This document shows, piece after piece, positions 34,799 through 41,921 of a DNA stretch of 41,921 nucleotides. Source of the stretch: an uncultured Hyphomicrobiales bacterium (lineage in GTDB: Bacteria > Pseudomonadota > Alphaproteobacteria > Rhizobiales > Aestuariivirgaceae); assembly GCA_902826365.1 (NCBI GenBank), contig CADEEO010000002.1:17316-59236 (forward strand), in the 5' to 3' direction. The position numbers and the translations under genes were made by a program. The notes below the pieces were generated by a model. That model ran no database searches and was not told the origin of the DNA. It saw only the letters and a list, made by a program, of their open reading frames with translations. Position 1 is the first letter of the stretch, and every line of letters starts with the position of its first letter.

Positions 34799-36334
34799 TC
34801 AGTGCGGTTTTCCTGCCAGTTCGCGTTTTCGCCGGGCCATGTAATCCTTGAGGGCGTCGTCAATCGCCGGGTCAATCGCCGGTTGTTCATACTCGGCAAG
34901 CATCTTTTTCCAGATTGCATTGGCCCGGGAATAGGCATCGACCTTGCCCTTTTCCACCCAGGAATCGTGATTGTCCCAGTTCGAAAGCAGCGGCGCATAG
35001 AAGGCGTGCTCGTAGCGTTCAATGGTGTGCGCCGTGCCGAAGAAATGCCCGGCCGGGCCCACATCGCGGATGGCATCCAGGGCCAGCGTGGCAGTTGAAA
35101 CCTCAAACGGCTCAAAATAGGCCGCCATCATTTGCAGCATTTCCGCATCGACGATGAGCTTTTCAAAGGATGCCGTGAGGCCGCCGCCAAGCCAGCCCGC
35201 CGCATGCAGCACAAGATTGGCCCCGCCCATGAGGCAGCCCCACAGCGACATGGCGCTTTCATAGGCCGCTTGCGCATCCACATCATTGGCCGCCGTTACG
35301 TTGCTGGAGCGGAAGGGCACGCCGATATGCCGGGCAAGCTGGCCGGAAGCCTGCGCCGCTTGCGTGTATTCCGGCGTGCCGAATGCCGGCGCGCCAGATT
35401 TCATGTCCACATTGGAGGTGAAGCCACCATACATCACCGGAACGCCGGGGCGAATGATCTGGCACAGCGCAATGCCCGCCATGGCTTCCGCGTGTTGCTG
35501 CGTCAGGGCCCCGGCAATCGTCACCGGCGACATGGCGCCAGCCAACGTAAATGGAGTGATGACATTGCACTGGCCATGCTCCGCAAAGGTCATCAATCCT
35601 TCCGCCATGGGAATGTCGAGCTGCAGCGGCGAATTGGTATTGATGATGCAGGTATGAACCGGCGTATCGATAAGCTGCTCGCGGGTTTTTCCCAGCGCGA
35701 TGGCCGCCATCTCCAACCCGTCAATGGCGCGTTCGCGGCCCAGTCCCTGCGGCTGCCAGTTCTTGTCCATCAGCGTGATCTCGGCGTAGTGCAGGTCAAG
35801 ATGACGCGTCTCGGCCGGAAGATCGAGCGCCTCGAAGGGTCCGCCGCCCTCCTGATGAATGATGTTGAGCGACTGGATCAGCTTGATGTAATCGCACATC
35901 TCCTCATAGGTGCCGGCCCGCCTGCCCTTGTCGCGGTCCATCACATAGGCGGGGCCGCCCACCGACGAGAGAATGAAATTGCGCCCGCCGACCTTGAGGT
36001 TGCGGTCAGGATTGCGCGCCGCGAGAGTGAATTCAAAGGGCGCCTTCTTGACCAGTTCGGTGATCATGGCGCGGTCAAAACGCACTCGCATATCGCTTTC
36101 ATCGATAGCCGCGCCTGCTGATTTATAGTAAGCCCGCGCCCGGGGTTCCAAAACCCGCATGCCGATTTCCTCAAGCACCGTGAGCGCCGCGTTGTGAATG
36201 GCGGCGACGTTGTCAGCGCTCAGGATTTCAATCGGCGCATAGGGCCGCGACAGTTGTTTCCATGGGATCTGGATAATGCCGCCCACTTGGCGTTGGGGGC
36301 GGCCAACTCTGCGGCGTTCGCGTGGCTCAGTCAT
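34799..36334 (-). CDS. MttB-family (non-pyrrolysine) methyltransferase
   Basis: A 511-residue member of the trimethylamine methyltransferase MttB superfamily. It is read without an in-frame amber codon, so it is not a pyrrolysine enzyme. ATG 36334 has GGGAG 9 nt upstream and overlaps the stop of the flavoprotein gene by 8 nt. Typical barrel blocks are a long run ending FAEHGQCNVITPF, VPVMYGGFTSNVDM and HAAGWLGGGLTASFEKL. Non-Pyl relatives such as glycine-betaine methyltransferase MtgB move a methyl group from a quaternary amine to a corrinoid protein. No corrinoid protein or activase is in the window. The family also contains many uncharacterised aerobic members. Confidence 0.87.
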   Translation of the reverse strand: MTEPRERRRVGRPQRQVGGIIQIPWKQLSRPYAPIEILSADNVAAIHNAALTVLEEIGMRVLEPRARAYYKSAGAAIDESDMRVRFDRAMITELVKKAPFEFTLAARNPDRNLKVGGRNFILSSVGGPAYVMDRDKGRRAGTYEEMCDYIKLIQSLNIIHQEGGGPFEALDLPAETRHLDLHYAEITLMDKNWQPQGLGRERAIDGLEMAAIALGKTREQLIDTPVHTCIINTNSPLQLDIPMAEGLMTFAEHGQCNVITPFTLAGAMSPVTIAGALTQQHAEAMAGIALCQIIRPGVPVMYGGFTSNVDMKSGAPAFGTPEYTQAAQASGQLARHIGVPFRSSNVTAANDVDAQAAYESAMSLWGCLMGGANLVLHAAGWLGGGLTASFEKLIVDAEMLQMMAAYFEPFEVSTATLALDAIRDVGPAGHFFGTAHTIERYEHAFYAPLLSNWDNHDSWVEKGKVDAYSRANAIWKKMLAEYEQPAIDPAIDDALKDYMARRKRELAGKPH

Positions 36335-38363
36335 GGACAAGGCTCCCAACCAGAGGACGTTCACGCCGCAGCACGGCGCCGGCATTATTATCACCGAATT
36401 CGCGGGCAAAGCGATGGCCGCTATAGACCGCATCGGCAATCGAAGACGGCGCCAGACAATCGCCAACGCGGGTAACTGATTGCCGCCCGCCAAGTTCAAT
36501 GAAGAGATCATCGGCGGCAAGACGGCCTGTGACCAGAACCAAGGTTTCACAAGGCACAACCATTTCCCGTCCCGTATAGACGCAGGCCAACCGGGCCTCG
36601 TGAGACGTGCATGATTTCAAGCCATGCAGCAGAACCAGCTTGATGCCCTGCTCCAGCAAGCGTTTCTGCACGAAAAATTGCTCGTCGGTCAGCGCTGTCC
36701 ATGAAGAAGCGTTAGCCATCGGCGTCACCAGCGTAACCTCATGGCCCGCCTGCCGGAGCTTTTCGGCCAGCGCCCCGCCCATGAAATAATTGTCATCGTC
36801 AAAAATGACCACTGGACCTTTGACAGCGGCACCACTGAAAATGTCATCGGGCGTCAACGCCGCCGGAAATTCCGCCGCGTCTTCCTGCACCACGCCAATG
36901 CCATCCCGCCGCCAGGAGCTTCCCGTGGCCAGCACCACATGGTCAGCGCCAAAATCCACAATATCCTGCGCGCCCATCACGCTCCCGCGAAACACCTCCA
37001 CATTCGGCAGTTTGGAAATCATATGCTCCCGGTAATCCCGCACTCGTATCCAGTTTCCCAAGCCCGGCAATGCGGCTTCATTCAACAGACGGCCGCCCAG
37101 CGAATTACTCTTTTCTGCAAGGATGACCTCATACCCCCGTTGGCCCAAGGCGAGCGCTGCCTCGAGTCCCGCAGGCCCTGCCCCGACTACCAGAACTTTT
37201 TGCTCTTGGTGTCTGGCGGGAATGCGCACCGGATGCCAGTCGCGCCGCCATTCCTCGCCCACGGTGGGGTTCTGCGTGCAGCGCAGATGCACCGCCTCAT
37301 TATTGGCCGCCCGGCACATGTTGCAGCCGATGCATTCCCTGATCTCATCCTCCCGGCCCTCGTTGATCTTGTTGGGCAGGAACGGATCGGCAATCGACGG
37401 CCGCGCCGCGCCGACAAAATCCTGGATGCCGCGTTTGATCTGGCTCACCATGCTATCGGGCGAGGTAAAGCGGCCGACGCTGACAACCGGCTTGCTGGTA
37501 AGGCCCTTCACGAAAGCCACATGGGATTCCTGAAAGCCTTCGGCGCTGAAGCGCGATGACTTGGAATCATTGCCAAGGCTTCCCGAAACATTCACGTCCC
37601 AGAGATCGGGAAGCTCTGCCAGCATTGCGACCACATCGCGGCCCTCGCCTTCCGAGGTAATGCCCTGCGGCCCATGCAACTCGTCAACGGAAAGACGCAG
37701 CGCCACGGCGCAGCTTTCGCCCACCGCTTCCTTGGTGTCCTCAAGCATCTCGCGGAGCAGCCGCGCCCGGTTTTCCAGCACTCCGCCATATTCATCACTG
37801 CGGTCATTGCTCCGCCGCGACAGGAATTGAAACGGCATATAGTCATGGCCCGCATAGACATAGACGATGTCAAAACCGGCGCGCTTGGCCCGCACCGCCG
37901 CCGCGCGCTGCCAGCCCCGGAGATCGCGGATATCCTGCTTGTCCATCGCCCGCGCCGTCGCCGGCACATGGAATTTTCCCGGCCGCGATGAAGGCCCGAT
38001 CAGCGGCAGCCGCGTCATCCGGTTGCTGCTGTGCGTGCCGCCATGCCAGAGCTCGACAGCAGCCAGGCTGCCATGGGCATGAATGGCGTCCGCCGTCAGC
38101 GCCAGCCCCCTCACGTCCTCTTCGTCCCACAGGGAAATAAAGCCATGCGGGCTGTCGTCCGAACTGGGATGGATCGAGCAATATTCGGTGCAAACCACGC
38201 CCCAGCCGCCCTCGGCCTTGACGCCGCGCAGCGCCGCCGAGCTTTGCGGCTTCATATAGCCCATGCCGGTGGCATGGGGCGTCTGGTAGAAACGGTTCGG
38301 CGCCACAACAGGGCCAATGCGCACCGGTTCAAACAGAATATCGTAGCGCGGGTTCCTTTGCAT
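36327..38363 (-). CDS. Trimethylamine-dehydrogenase-like flavoprotein (OYE/FAD/[4Fe-4S]) with altered active site
   Basis: A 678-residue protein with the TMADH/2,4-dienoyl-CoA reductase layout: FMN TIM barrel (1-340), [4Fe-4S] ligands Cys344, Cys347, Cys350 and Cys362, then an ADP/FAD-type region (VVGAGPAG at 392). It is close to TMADH along its length (DILFEP, EYCSI, YVYAGHDYMPFQFL, RPSIADPFLP). The residue that covalently binds FMN in TMADH (Cys30) is Ala31, and of the aromatic bowl Tyr60 is kept (Tyr61) while Trp264 and Trp355 are lost (Asn354 at the latter). Tyr170, His173 and Tyr175 are retained. It should be a non-covalent FMN enzyme for another N-methylated or amine substrate. Overlap with the MttB-like gene suggests one pathway. 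Confidence 0.88.
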   Translation of the reverse strand: MQRNPRYDILFEPVRIGPVVAPNRFYQTPHATGMGYMKPQSSAALRGVKAEGGWGVVCTEYCSIHPSSDDSPHGFISLWDEEDVRGLALTADAIHAHGSLAAVELWHGGTHSSNRMTRLPLIGPSSRPGKFHVPATARAMDKQDIRDLRGWQRAAAVRAKRAGFDIVYVYAGHDYMPFQFLSRRSNDRSDEYGGVLENRARLLREMLEDTKEAVGESCAVALRLSVDELHGPQGITSEGEGRDVVAMLAELPDLWDVNVSGSLGNDSKSSRFSAEGFQESHVAFVKGLTSKPVVSVGRFTSPDSMVSQIKRGIQDFVGAARPSIADPFLPNKINEGREDEIRECIGCNMCRAANNEAVHLRCTQNPTVGEEWRRDWHPVRIPARHQEQKVLVVGAGPAGLEAALALGQRGYEVILAEKSNSLGGRLLNEAALPGLGNWIRVRDYREHMISKLPNVEVFRGSVMGAQDIVDFGADHVVLATGSSWRRDGIGVVQEDAAEFPAALTPDDIFSGAAVKGPVVIFDDDNYFMGGALAEKLRQAGHEVTLVTPMANASSWTALTDEQFFVQKRLLEQGIKLVLLHGLKSCTSHEARLACVYTGREMVVPCETLVLVTGRLAADDLFIELGGRQSVTRVGDCLAPSSIADAVYSGHRFAREFGDNNAGAVLRRERPLVGSLVHD

Positions 38364-38380
38364 GTTGCCAAGAGCCTATA

Positions 38381-38406
38381 CCTTATTATATGGTAGTTCA
38401 ATAAGG
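38381..38406. promoter_or_regulatory. Inverted repeat in the divergent promoter of the flavoprotein and CocE-like genes
   Basis: CCTTATT-N12-AATAAGG is a perfect 7-bp inverted repeat in the 56-bp gap between the divergent starts at 38363 and 38420. Such a central site could bind one regulator controlling both units. It also overlaps ATATGGTAG, a 9-mer that recurs before the downstream permease gene (40458-40466). Confidence 0.45.
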
Positions 38407-38419
38407 ATGGGGACCACTG

Positions 38420-40444
38420 GTGGCGAAAATCGAAACAAAGTTTCCGCGCAGCGTTAAAACCGTGGAAAATATTTTGATCCCCCTGAAAGACGGCACCCGG
38501 CTCGCCGCAAAAATGTGGCTGCCCGAAGACGCCGAAAAGAAGCCGGTTCCGGCCATCCTCGAATACATTCCCTATCGCAAGCGCAACGGCACCCGCACCC
38601 GTGACCAGGGCCTGCACATGTATTTCGCCGGCCACGGCTACGCCAGCGTGCGCCTTGATATCCGCGGCACCGGCGACAGCGAAGGCCTGATCGACGATGA
38701 ATACACGGTCCAGGAACAGCTCGACGGCTGCGAAGCCATTGCCTGGCTGGCAAAGCAAAGCTGGTGCGATGGCCAAGTGGCCATGATCGGCATTTCCTGG
38801 GGCGGCTTCAACGGCCTGCAAATTGCGGCACGCCAGCCGCCCGCCCTCAAAACTATCATCACCGTGGGCTCCACCGATGACCGCTACGCCACCGATATCC
38901 ATTGGGTTGGCGGCTGCATCTCGAAAGATAATTTCGACTGGTCCTCCACCATGTTCGCCCACAATGACCTGCCGCCCGATCCGGCCATCGTCGGTGAAAA
39001 ATGGCGCGACATGTGGAAGACCCGCATGGAACACAACCAGCCCTGGATTCTCACCTGGCTGAAGCACCAGCGCCGCGACGCCTATTGGAAGCAGGGTTCC
39101 GTCTGCGAGGATTTCTCCAGGATCAAAATTCCGGTCTACGCCGTCAACGGCTGGGCCGACAATTATTCCGAAAGCATCCCGCGCCTCCTGGCTTCGCTCA
39201 AAGGCCCGCGCCTCGGGCTCATTGGCCCCTGGGCCCATTCCTATCCCTATGACGCCGCCGTGGCTCCGGCTATCGGCTGGCTGCAGGAAGCCCTCCGCTG
39301 GTTCGATCATTGGCTGAAGAATATCGACACCGGCATCATGGAGGAACCGATGTACCGGGTCTGGATGCAGGACTCCGTGCCGCCCAAAACCAATTACCGC
39401 GAAAGGCCTGGCCGCTGGGTGGGCGAAAGCCAATGGCCCTCGCCGCGCATCATCCACGAAAAACACTATCTCAACTTCGGCGGCCATCTCGGCCGCAAGA
39501 AAACCGCTCCGAAGAAAACCAGCATCCGCTCGCCCCTCTGGGTAGGTCTCGGGGCCGGCGAAGTGGGCCGCTATGGTGAAGATGCCGAATGGGCTCTCGA
39601 CCAGCGTGAGGATGACGGCGGTTCGCTGGTCTTTACCAGCCAACCCATCGCAAAGCCATTCGAGATTCTCGGCGCGCCGCAAGTCCACCTCGAATTTTCA
39701 TCGGACAAGCCCCAGGCCTTGGTCTGCGTGCGCCTCAATGATGTGGCCCCGGATGGAAGCTCCACCCGCGTTACCGTCGGCCTGCTCAACCTCACCCACC
39801 GCGATAGCCACGAACATGCCAAGCCCCTGACCCCGGGTAAAACCTACAAGGCCGTCGTCGATCTCGATGACATTGCCCATTCCTTTCCCAAGGGCCACCG
39901 CATTGCCGTTTCGGTGTCCACCGTCTACTGGCCCATCGCCTGGCCTTCGCCAGAACTTGCAACCCTTACCATCACCGCGGGCAAAAGCTTTCTGGAGTTG
40001 CCGGTGCGCCCCAAGAGCCCCAAGGACGCAAAACTCCGGAAATTCGATCCGCCCGTCCAGGCTCCCGAAACCCCGGCCATCTACCACCCCAGCGAATCCA
40101 CGCTTCGCCGCAAGATCACCCGCGATTTGCTGAGCGGCCTGATGACCGTGGACTTTCCACGCTGGACCTCGAGGATGGAAATGCCCGACATCGGCCAAAC
40201 CCATATCTCGGAAGGCCTCGCCCGCTATGAAATCGTCGACGGCGATCCCTTGTCCGCAAAAATCACCACGGATTTCCGCGTCGAGCTGGCGCGCAAAGAC
40301 ACCACCATTACCCATCACAGCCGCGGCACCATGACCTGCGACGCAAAGAACTTCATCATCGAGATGGATCTCGAGATTCTCGAGAATGGCGTGAGCCAGT
40401 TTCACCGTAAATGGCGTGAGAGGATTAAACGTGACATGGTATAG
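38420..40444 (+). CDS. CocE/NonD-family serine hydrolase (X-Pro dipeptidyl-peptidase S15 type)
   Basis: A 674-residue alpha/beta hydrolase. The start is GTG 38420, with AAGGATGGGG upstream; no ATG fits the frame. The nucleophile is Ser126 in GISWGGF; the acid is in NGWADNYSE and the His in GPWAHSYP. Tyr52 in IPYRKR matches the oxyanion-hole tyrosine of cocaine esterase. The C-terminal half is the jelly-roll XPD-type domain. The family acts on esters and on peptide or amide bonds. No signal peptide is visible, so it should be cytoplasmic. Its neighbours are dipeptide-type ABC permeases on the same strand, suggesting hydrolysis of an imported peptide or ester. Confidence 0.88.
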   Translation: MAKIETKFPRSVKTVENILIPLKDGTRLAAKMWLPEDAEKKPVPAILEYIPYRKRNGTRTRDQGLHMYFAGHGYASVRLDIRGTGDSEGLIDDEYTVQEQLDGCEAIAWLAKQSWCDGQVAMIGISWGGFNGLQIAARQPPALKTIITVGSTDDRYATDIHWVGGCISKDNFDWSSTMFAHNDLPPDPAIVGEKWRDMWKTRMEHNQPWILTWLKHQRRDAYWKQGSVCEDFSRIKIPVYAVNGWADNYSESIPRLLASLKGPRLGLIGPWAHSYPYDAAVAPAIGWLQEALRWFDHWLKNIDTGIMEEPMYRVWMQDSVPPKTNYRERPGRWVGESQWPSPRIIHEKHYLNFGGHLGRKKTAPKKTSIRSPLWVGLGAGEVGRYGEDAEWALDQREDDGGSLVFTSQPIAKPFEILGAPQVHLEFSSDKPQALVCVRLNDVAPDGSSTRVTVGLLNLTHRDSHEHAKPLTPGKTYKAVVDLDDIAHSFPKGHRIAVSVSTVYWPIAWPSPELATLTITAGKSFLELPVRPKSPKDAKLRKFDPPVQAPETPAIYHPSESTLRRKITRDLLSGLMTVDFPRWTSRMEMPDIGQTHISEGLARYEIVDGDPLSAKITTDFRVELARKDTTITHHSRGTMTCDAKNFIIEMDLEILENGVSQFHRKWRERIKRDMV

Positions 40445-40479
40445 TTATCCCACCCCAATATGGTAGGACTGTTGAGCCC

Positions 40480-41430
40480 GTGTTGAACTACGCGATCAAG
40501 CGCATACTCCTCGCAGTGCTGATCCTGTTTGTGGTCATGCTGGCGATGTATGCCATGGTCTTCCTGGTGCCGGGCGACCCCGCTACCGTCGCTCTCGGCC
40601 CGCGCGCCACGCCTGAACTCAAGCGCCAGCTGACCGAACGCATGGGTCTTGACCAGCCCATCCTCCAGCAAATCTACAATTTCTTCCACAACGCCATAAC
40701 CGGCGACCTTGGCTATGATGTATGGTCCAAGCGCCCGGTTCTCGATGTAATTTTAGAGGTTCTTCCGAATACGCTCCTGCTCGGCCTTGTGGCGCTGGCC
40801 TGGGCTTTGATCCTCGGCGTTGCGCTGGGCTGCGCCGCCGTTGTCTATCGCGGCACGGCGATGGACCGTATCCTTGGCATTCTCTCCGTCAGCATGATCT
40901 CGGTTCCTTCCTTCGTGGTGGCGATCTATGCGCTGCTGATTTTTGCCGTCTGGCTGCAATGGCTGCCCGCCATTGGCGCGGGCCAGGCCGGGGATTTCTG
41001 GAGCCAATTCCGCGCCGTGCTCATGCCGGCCTTTGCCGTTGGCATCAGTTGGGTGGGCTATCTTGCCCGCATGGTGCGCGCCTCAATGCTGGAGGTTATG
41101 GGCGCCAATCATATCCGCACCGCCCGCGCCTTTGGCCTGCCCGAGCGGCGCGTGGTGTTCAAATATGCGCTGCGCATTGCCATCATCCCCACGATCTCGA
41201 TTATCGCCGTGGGGTTAGGCAGCATTCTGTCCAGCGCCGTGTTTGTCGAATCCGTTTTTACCAGACCAGGCATTGGAACGCTGATCACCAGTGCGGTCCA
41301 CAAACGCAATTATCCCGTGGTGATGGGAACGGTTCTGGTGATGACCGCCTTCTACCTCATGGTCGTCACTATGGCCGATCTGCTCATTGCCAGGCTTGAT
41401 CCGAGGGTCCGCGATGTCCTCAAGAGCTGA
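40480..41430 (+). CDS. ABC transporter permease, DppB/GsiC type
   Basis: A 316-residue membrane protein with six helices and the peptide/nickel permease motif MLEVMGANHIRTARAFGLPERRV, the EAA-type loop. The N-terminus MLNYAIKRILLAVLILFVV is typical. The start is GTG 40480 (or TTG 40483). It begins 35 nt after the hydrolase gene and overlaps the next permease by 17 nt. Ligand cannot be told from the permease; the binding protein is outside the window. Confidence 0.92.
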   Translation: MLNYAIKRILLAVLILFVVMLAMYAMVFLVPGDPATVALGPRATPELKRQLTERMGLDQPILQQIYNFFHNAITGDLGYDVWSKRPVLDVILEVLPNTLLLGLVALAWALILGVALGCAAVVYRGTAMDRILGILSVSMISVPSFVVAIYALLIFAVWLQWLPAIGAGQAGDFWSQFRAVLMPAFAVGISWVGYLARMVRASMLEVMGANHIRTARAFGLPERRVVFKYALRIAIIPTISIIAVGLGSILSSAVFVESVFTRPGIGTLITSAVHKRNYPVVMGTVLVMTAFYLMVVTMADLLIARLDPRVRDVLKS

Positions 41431-41921
41431 AAGCGCCACAGGAATCATGCGCGGCATCCGTTCGCTGGCCCGCGATCCTATGGGGCTTTTGGGTCTTGCG
41501 CTGGTTGTCATATTTCTTCTCATGGCCATACTGGCGCCCCTCATCTCGCCCTATGATCCCCTGAAGATCAGTGTCATGAGTAAATTCGAGGGGCCCAACT
41601 TGTCTCATTGGCTGGGAACCGACCATCTCGGCCGTGATACCATGTCGCGCATCATCTATGGCTCGCGCACCGCCCTTTCCATTGCGCTTACAGCCACGGG
41701 CCTGGCCGGGCTCTTCGGCCTTCTCCTCGGCCTCATTGCGGGCTTTGGCCCCCGCTGGCTCGATGCCATTCTGGTTCTGCTCTTTGACTCCATGAGCTCA
41801 CTCCCCATGATCCTCTTCGCTCTGGCGGTTATCACCGTATTGGGGCCGGGAACGGCAACACTCATTCTGGTCATCGTGCTCGTCTCGATACCAAGTTATG
41901 CCCGCCTCATCCGCGCCCAGA
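41414..41921 (+). CDS. ABC transporter permease, DppC type (3' end outside window)
   Basis: An open frame from ATG 41414 to the last base: 169 residues. It shows the DppC N-terminal cytoplasmic stretch, first helix (LLGLALVVIFLLMAILAPLI), the SPYDPL motif, HWLGTDHLGRD and SRIIYGSRTALSI. These are standard for the second permease of peptide/opine/nickel importers. It overlaps the DppB-type stop by 17 nt. ATPase genes should follow beyond the window. Confidence 0.92.
   Translation, partial: MSSRAESATGIMRGIRSLARDPMGLLGLALVVIFLLMAILAPLISPYDPLKISVMSKFEGPNLSHWLGTDHLGRDTMSRIIYGSRTALSIALTATGLAGLFGLLLGLIAGFGPRWLDAILVLLFDSMSSLPMILFALAVITVLGPGTATLILVIVLVSIPSYARLIRAQ

Noticed and set aside
36327-38363. 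Calling the flavoprotein a true trimethylamine dehydrogenase (tmd)
   Set aside because: The flavin-linking Cys and two of three aromatic-bowl residues are missing, and TMA oxidation is already provided by Tmm.
38252-39688. Long open frame (478 codons) on the - strand
   Set aside because: It lies across the CocE-type hydrolase, which has complete catalytic motifs; the antisense product is Gly/Ala/Val/His-rich without domains.

Overview
The window is G+C-rich, densely coded DNA that looks like a chromosomal segment of an alphaproteobacterium, probably Hyphomicrobiales (Rhizobiales) or a relative. The inference rests on gene content (dmmDABC/tmm/tdm, an ALDH16-deoC pair, a class III cyclase with TolB-like/TPR domains, a TakP-like TRAP receptor, an AqpS-type channel). 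It is not a phylogenetic placement. I see no rRNA, tRNA, CRISPR array, insertion sequence or phage gene. No gene-free stretch exceeds 300 bases; the longest are 14927-15178 and 32958-33203.

Region 1 (1-3.1 kb): the 3' end of hyuA, a complete hyuB (hydantoinase/oxoprolinase type), and a secreted lectin-like protein. Region 2 (3.2-11.7 kb) is the best-defined system: dmmD-dmmA-dmmB-dmmC-tmm plus a shikimate-dehydrogenase-like gene on the + strand, facing a convergent tdm. Together these encode trimethylamine (TMA) to TMA N-oxide (Tmm), TMAO to dimethylamine plus formaldehyde (Tdm), and dimethylamine to monomethylamine (DmmABC). DmmD and the C-terminal domain of Tdm supply folate-binding modules that probably capture formaldehyde. 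Genes for the next step (monomethylamine use) are not in the window.

Region 3 (11.7-18.4 kb): a two-gene minus-strand unit, a membrane-anchored formylglycine-generating-enzyme-like protein followed by an unusual fusion of two peptidoglycan-binding domains to a PotD/PotF-like solute-binding domain. Next comes a TakP-like TRAP receptor whose promoter region carries a 28-bp near-perfect palindrome, and a convergent dctQ-dctM pair. Region 4 (18.5-26.1 kb): arsC-aqpS, a BKACE-family enzyme, a secreted protein of about 16 CPxG cysteine repeats, an M24-fold protein lacking metal ligands, a NeuD-like acyltransferase divergent from a PaaK/CapK-like adenylate-forming enzyme, and a putative outer-membrane protein.

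Region 5 (26.1-33 kb, all minus strand): a divergent HisA homologue, a SAM methyltransferase, a class III cyclase, deoC and ALDH16. Region 6 (33.2-41.9 kb): an exported endonuclease/exonuclease/phosphatase-fold protein; a non-pyrrolysine MttB-family methyltransferase overlapping a TMA-dehydrogenase-like flavoprotein that lacks the flavin-linking Cys and the aromatic bowl; and, divergently, a CocE-type hydrolase followed by dipeptide-type ABC permeases that run off the end.

The recurrent theme is catabolism of N-methylated compounds (tmm/tdm/dmm, MttB-like, TMADH-like, HyuAB, possibly BKACE) together with uptake systems. The most promising less-described pieces are the MttB/TMADH-like pair, the peptidoglycan-binding/solute-binding fusion with its FGE-like partner, the CPxG repeat protein, and the AroE-like gene inside the methylamine operon.
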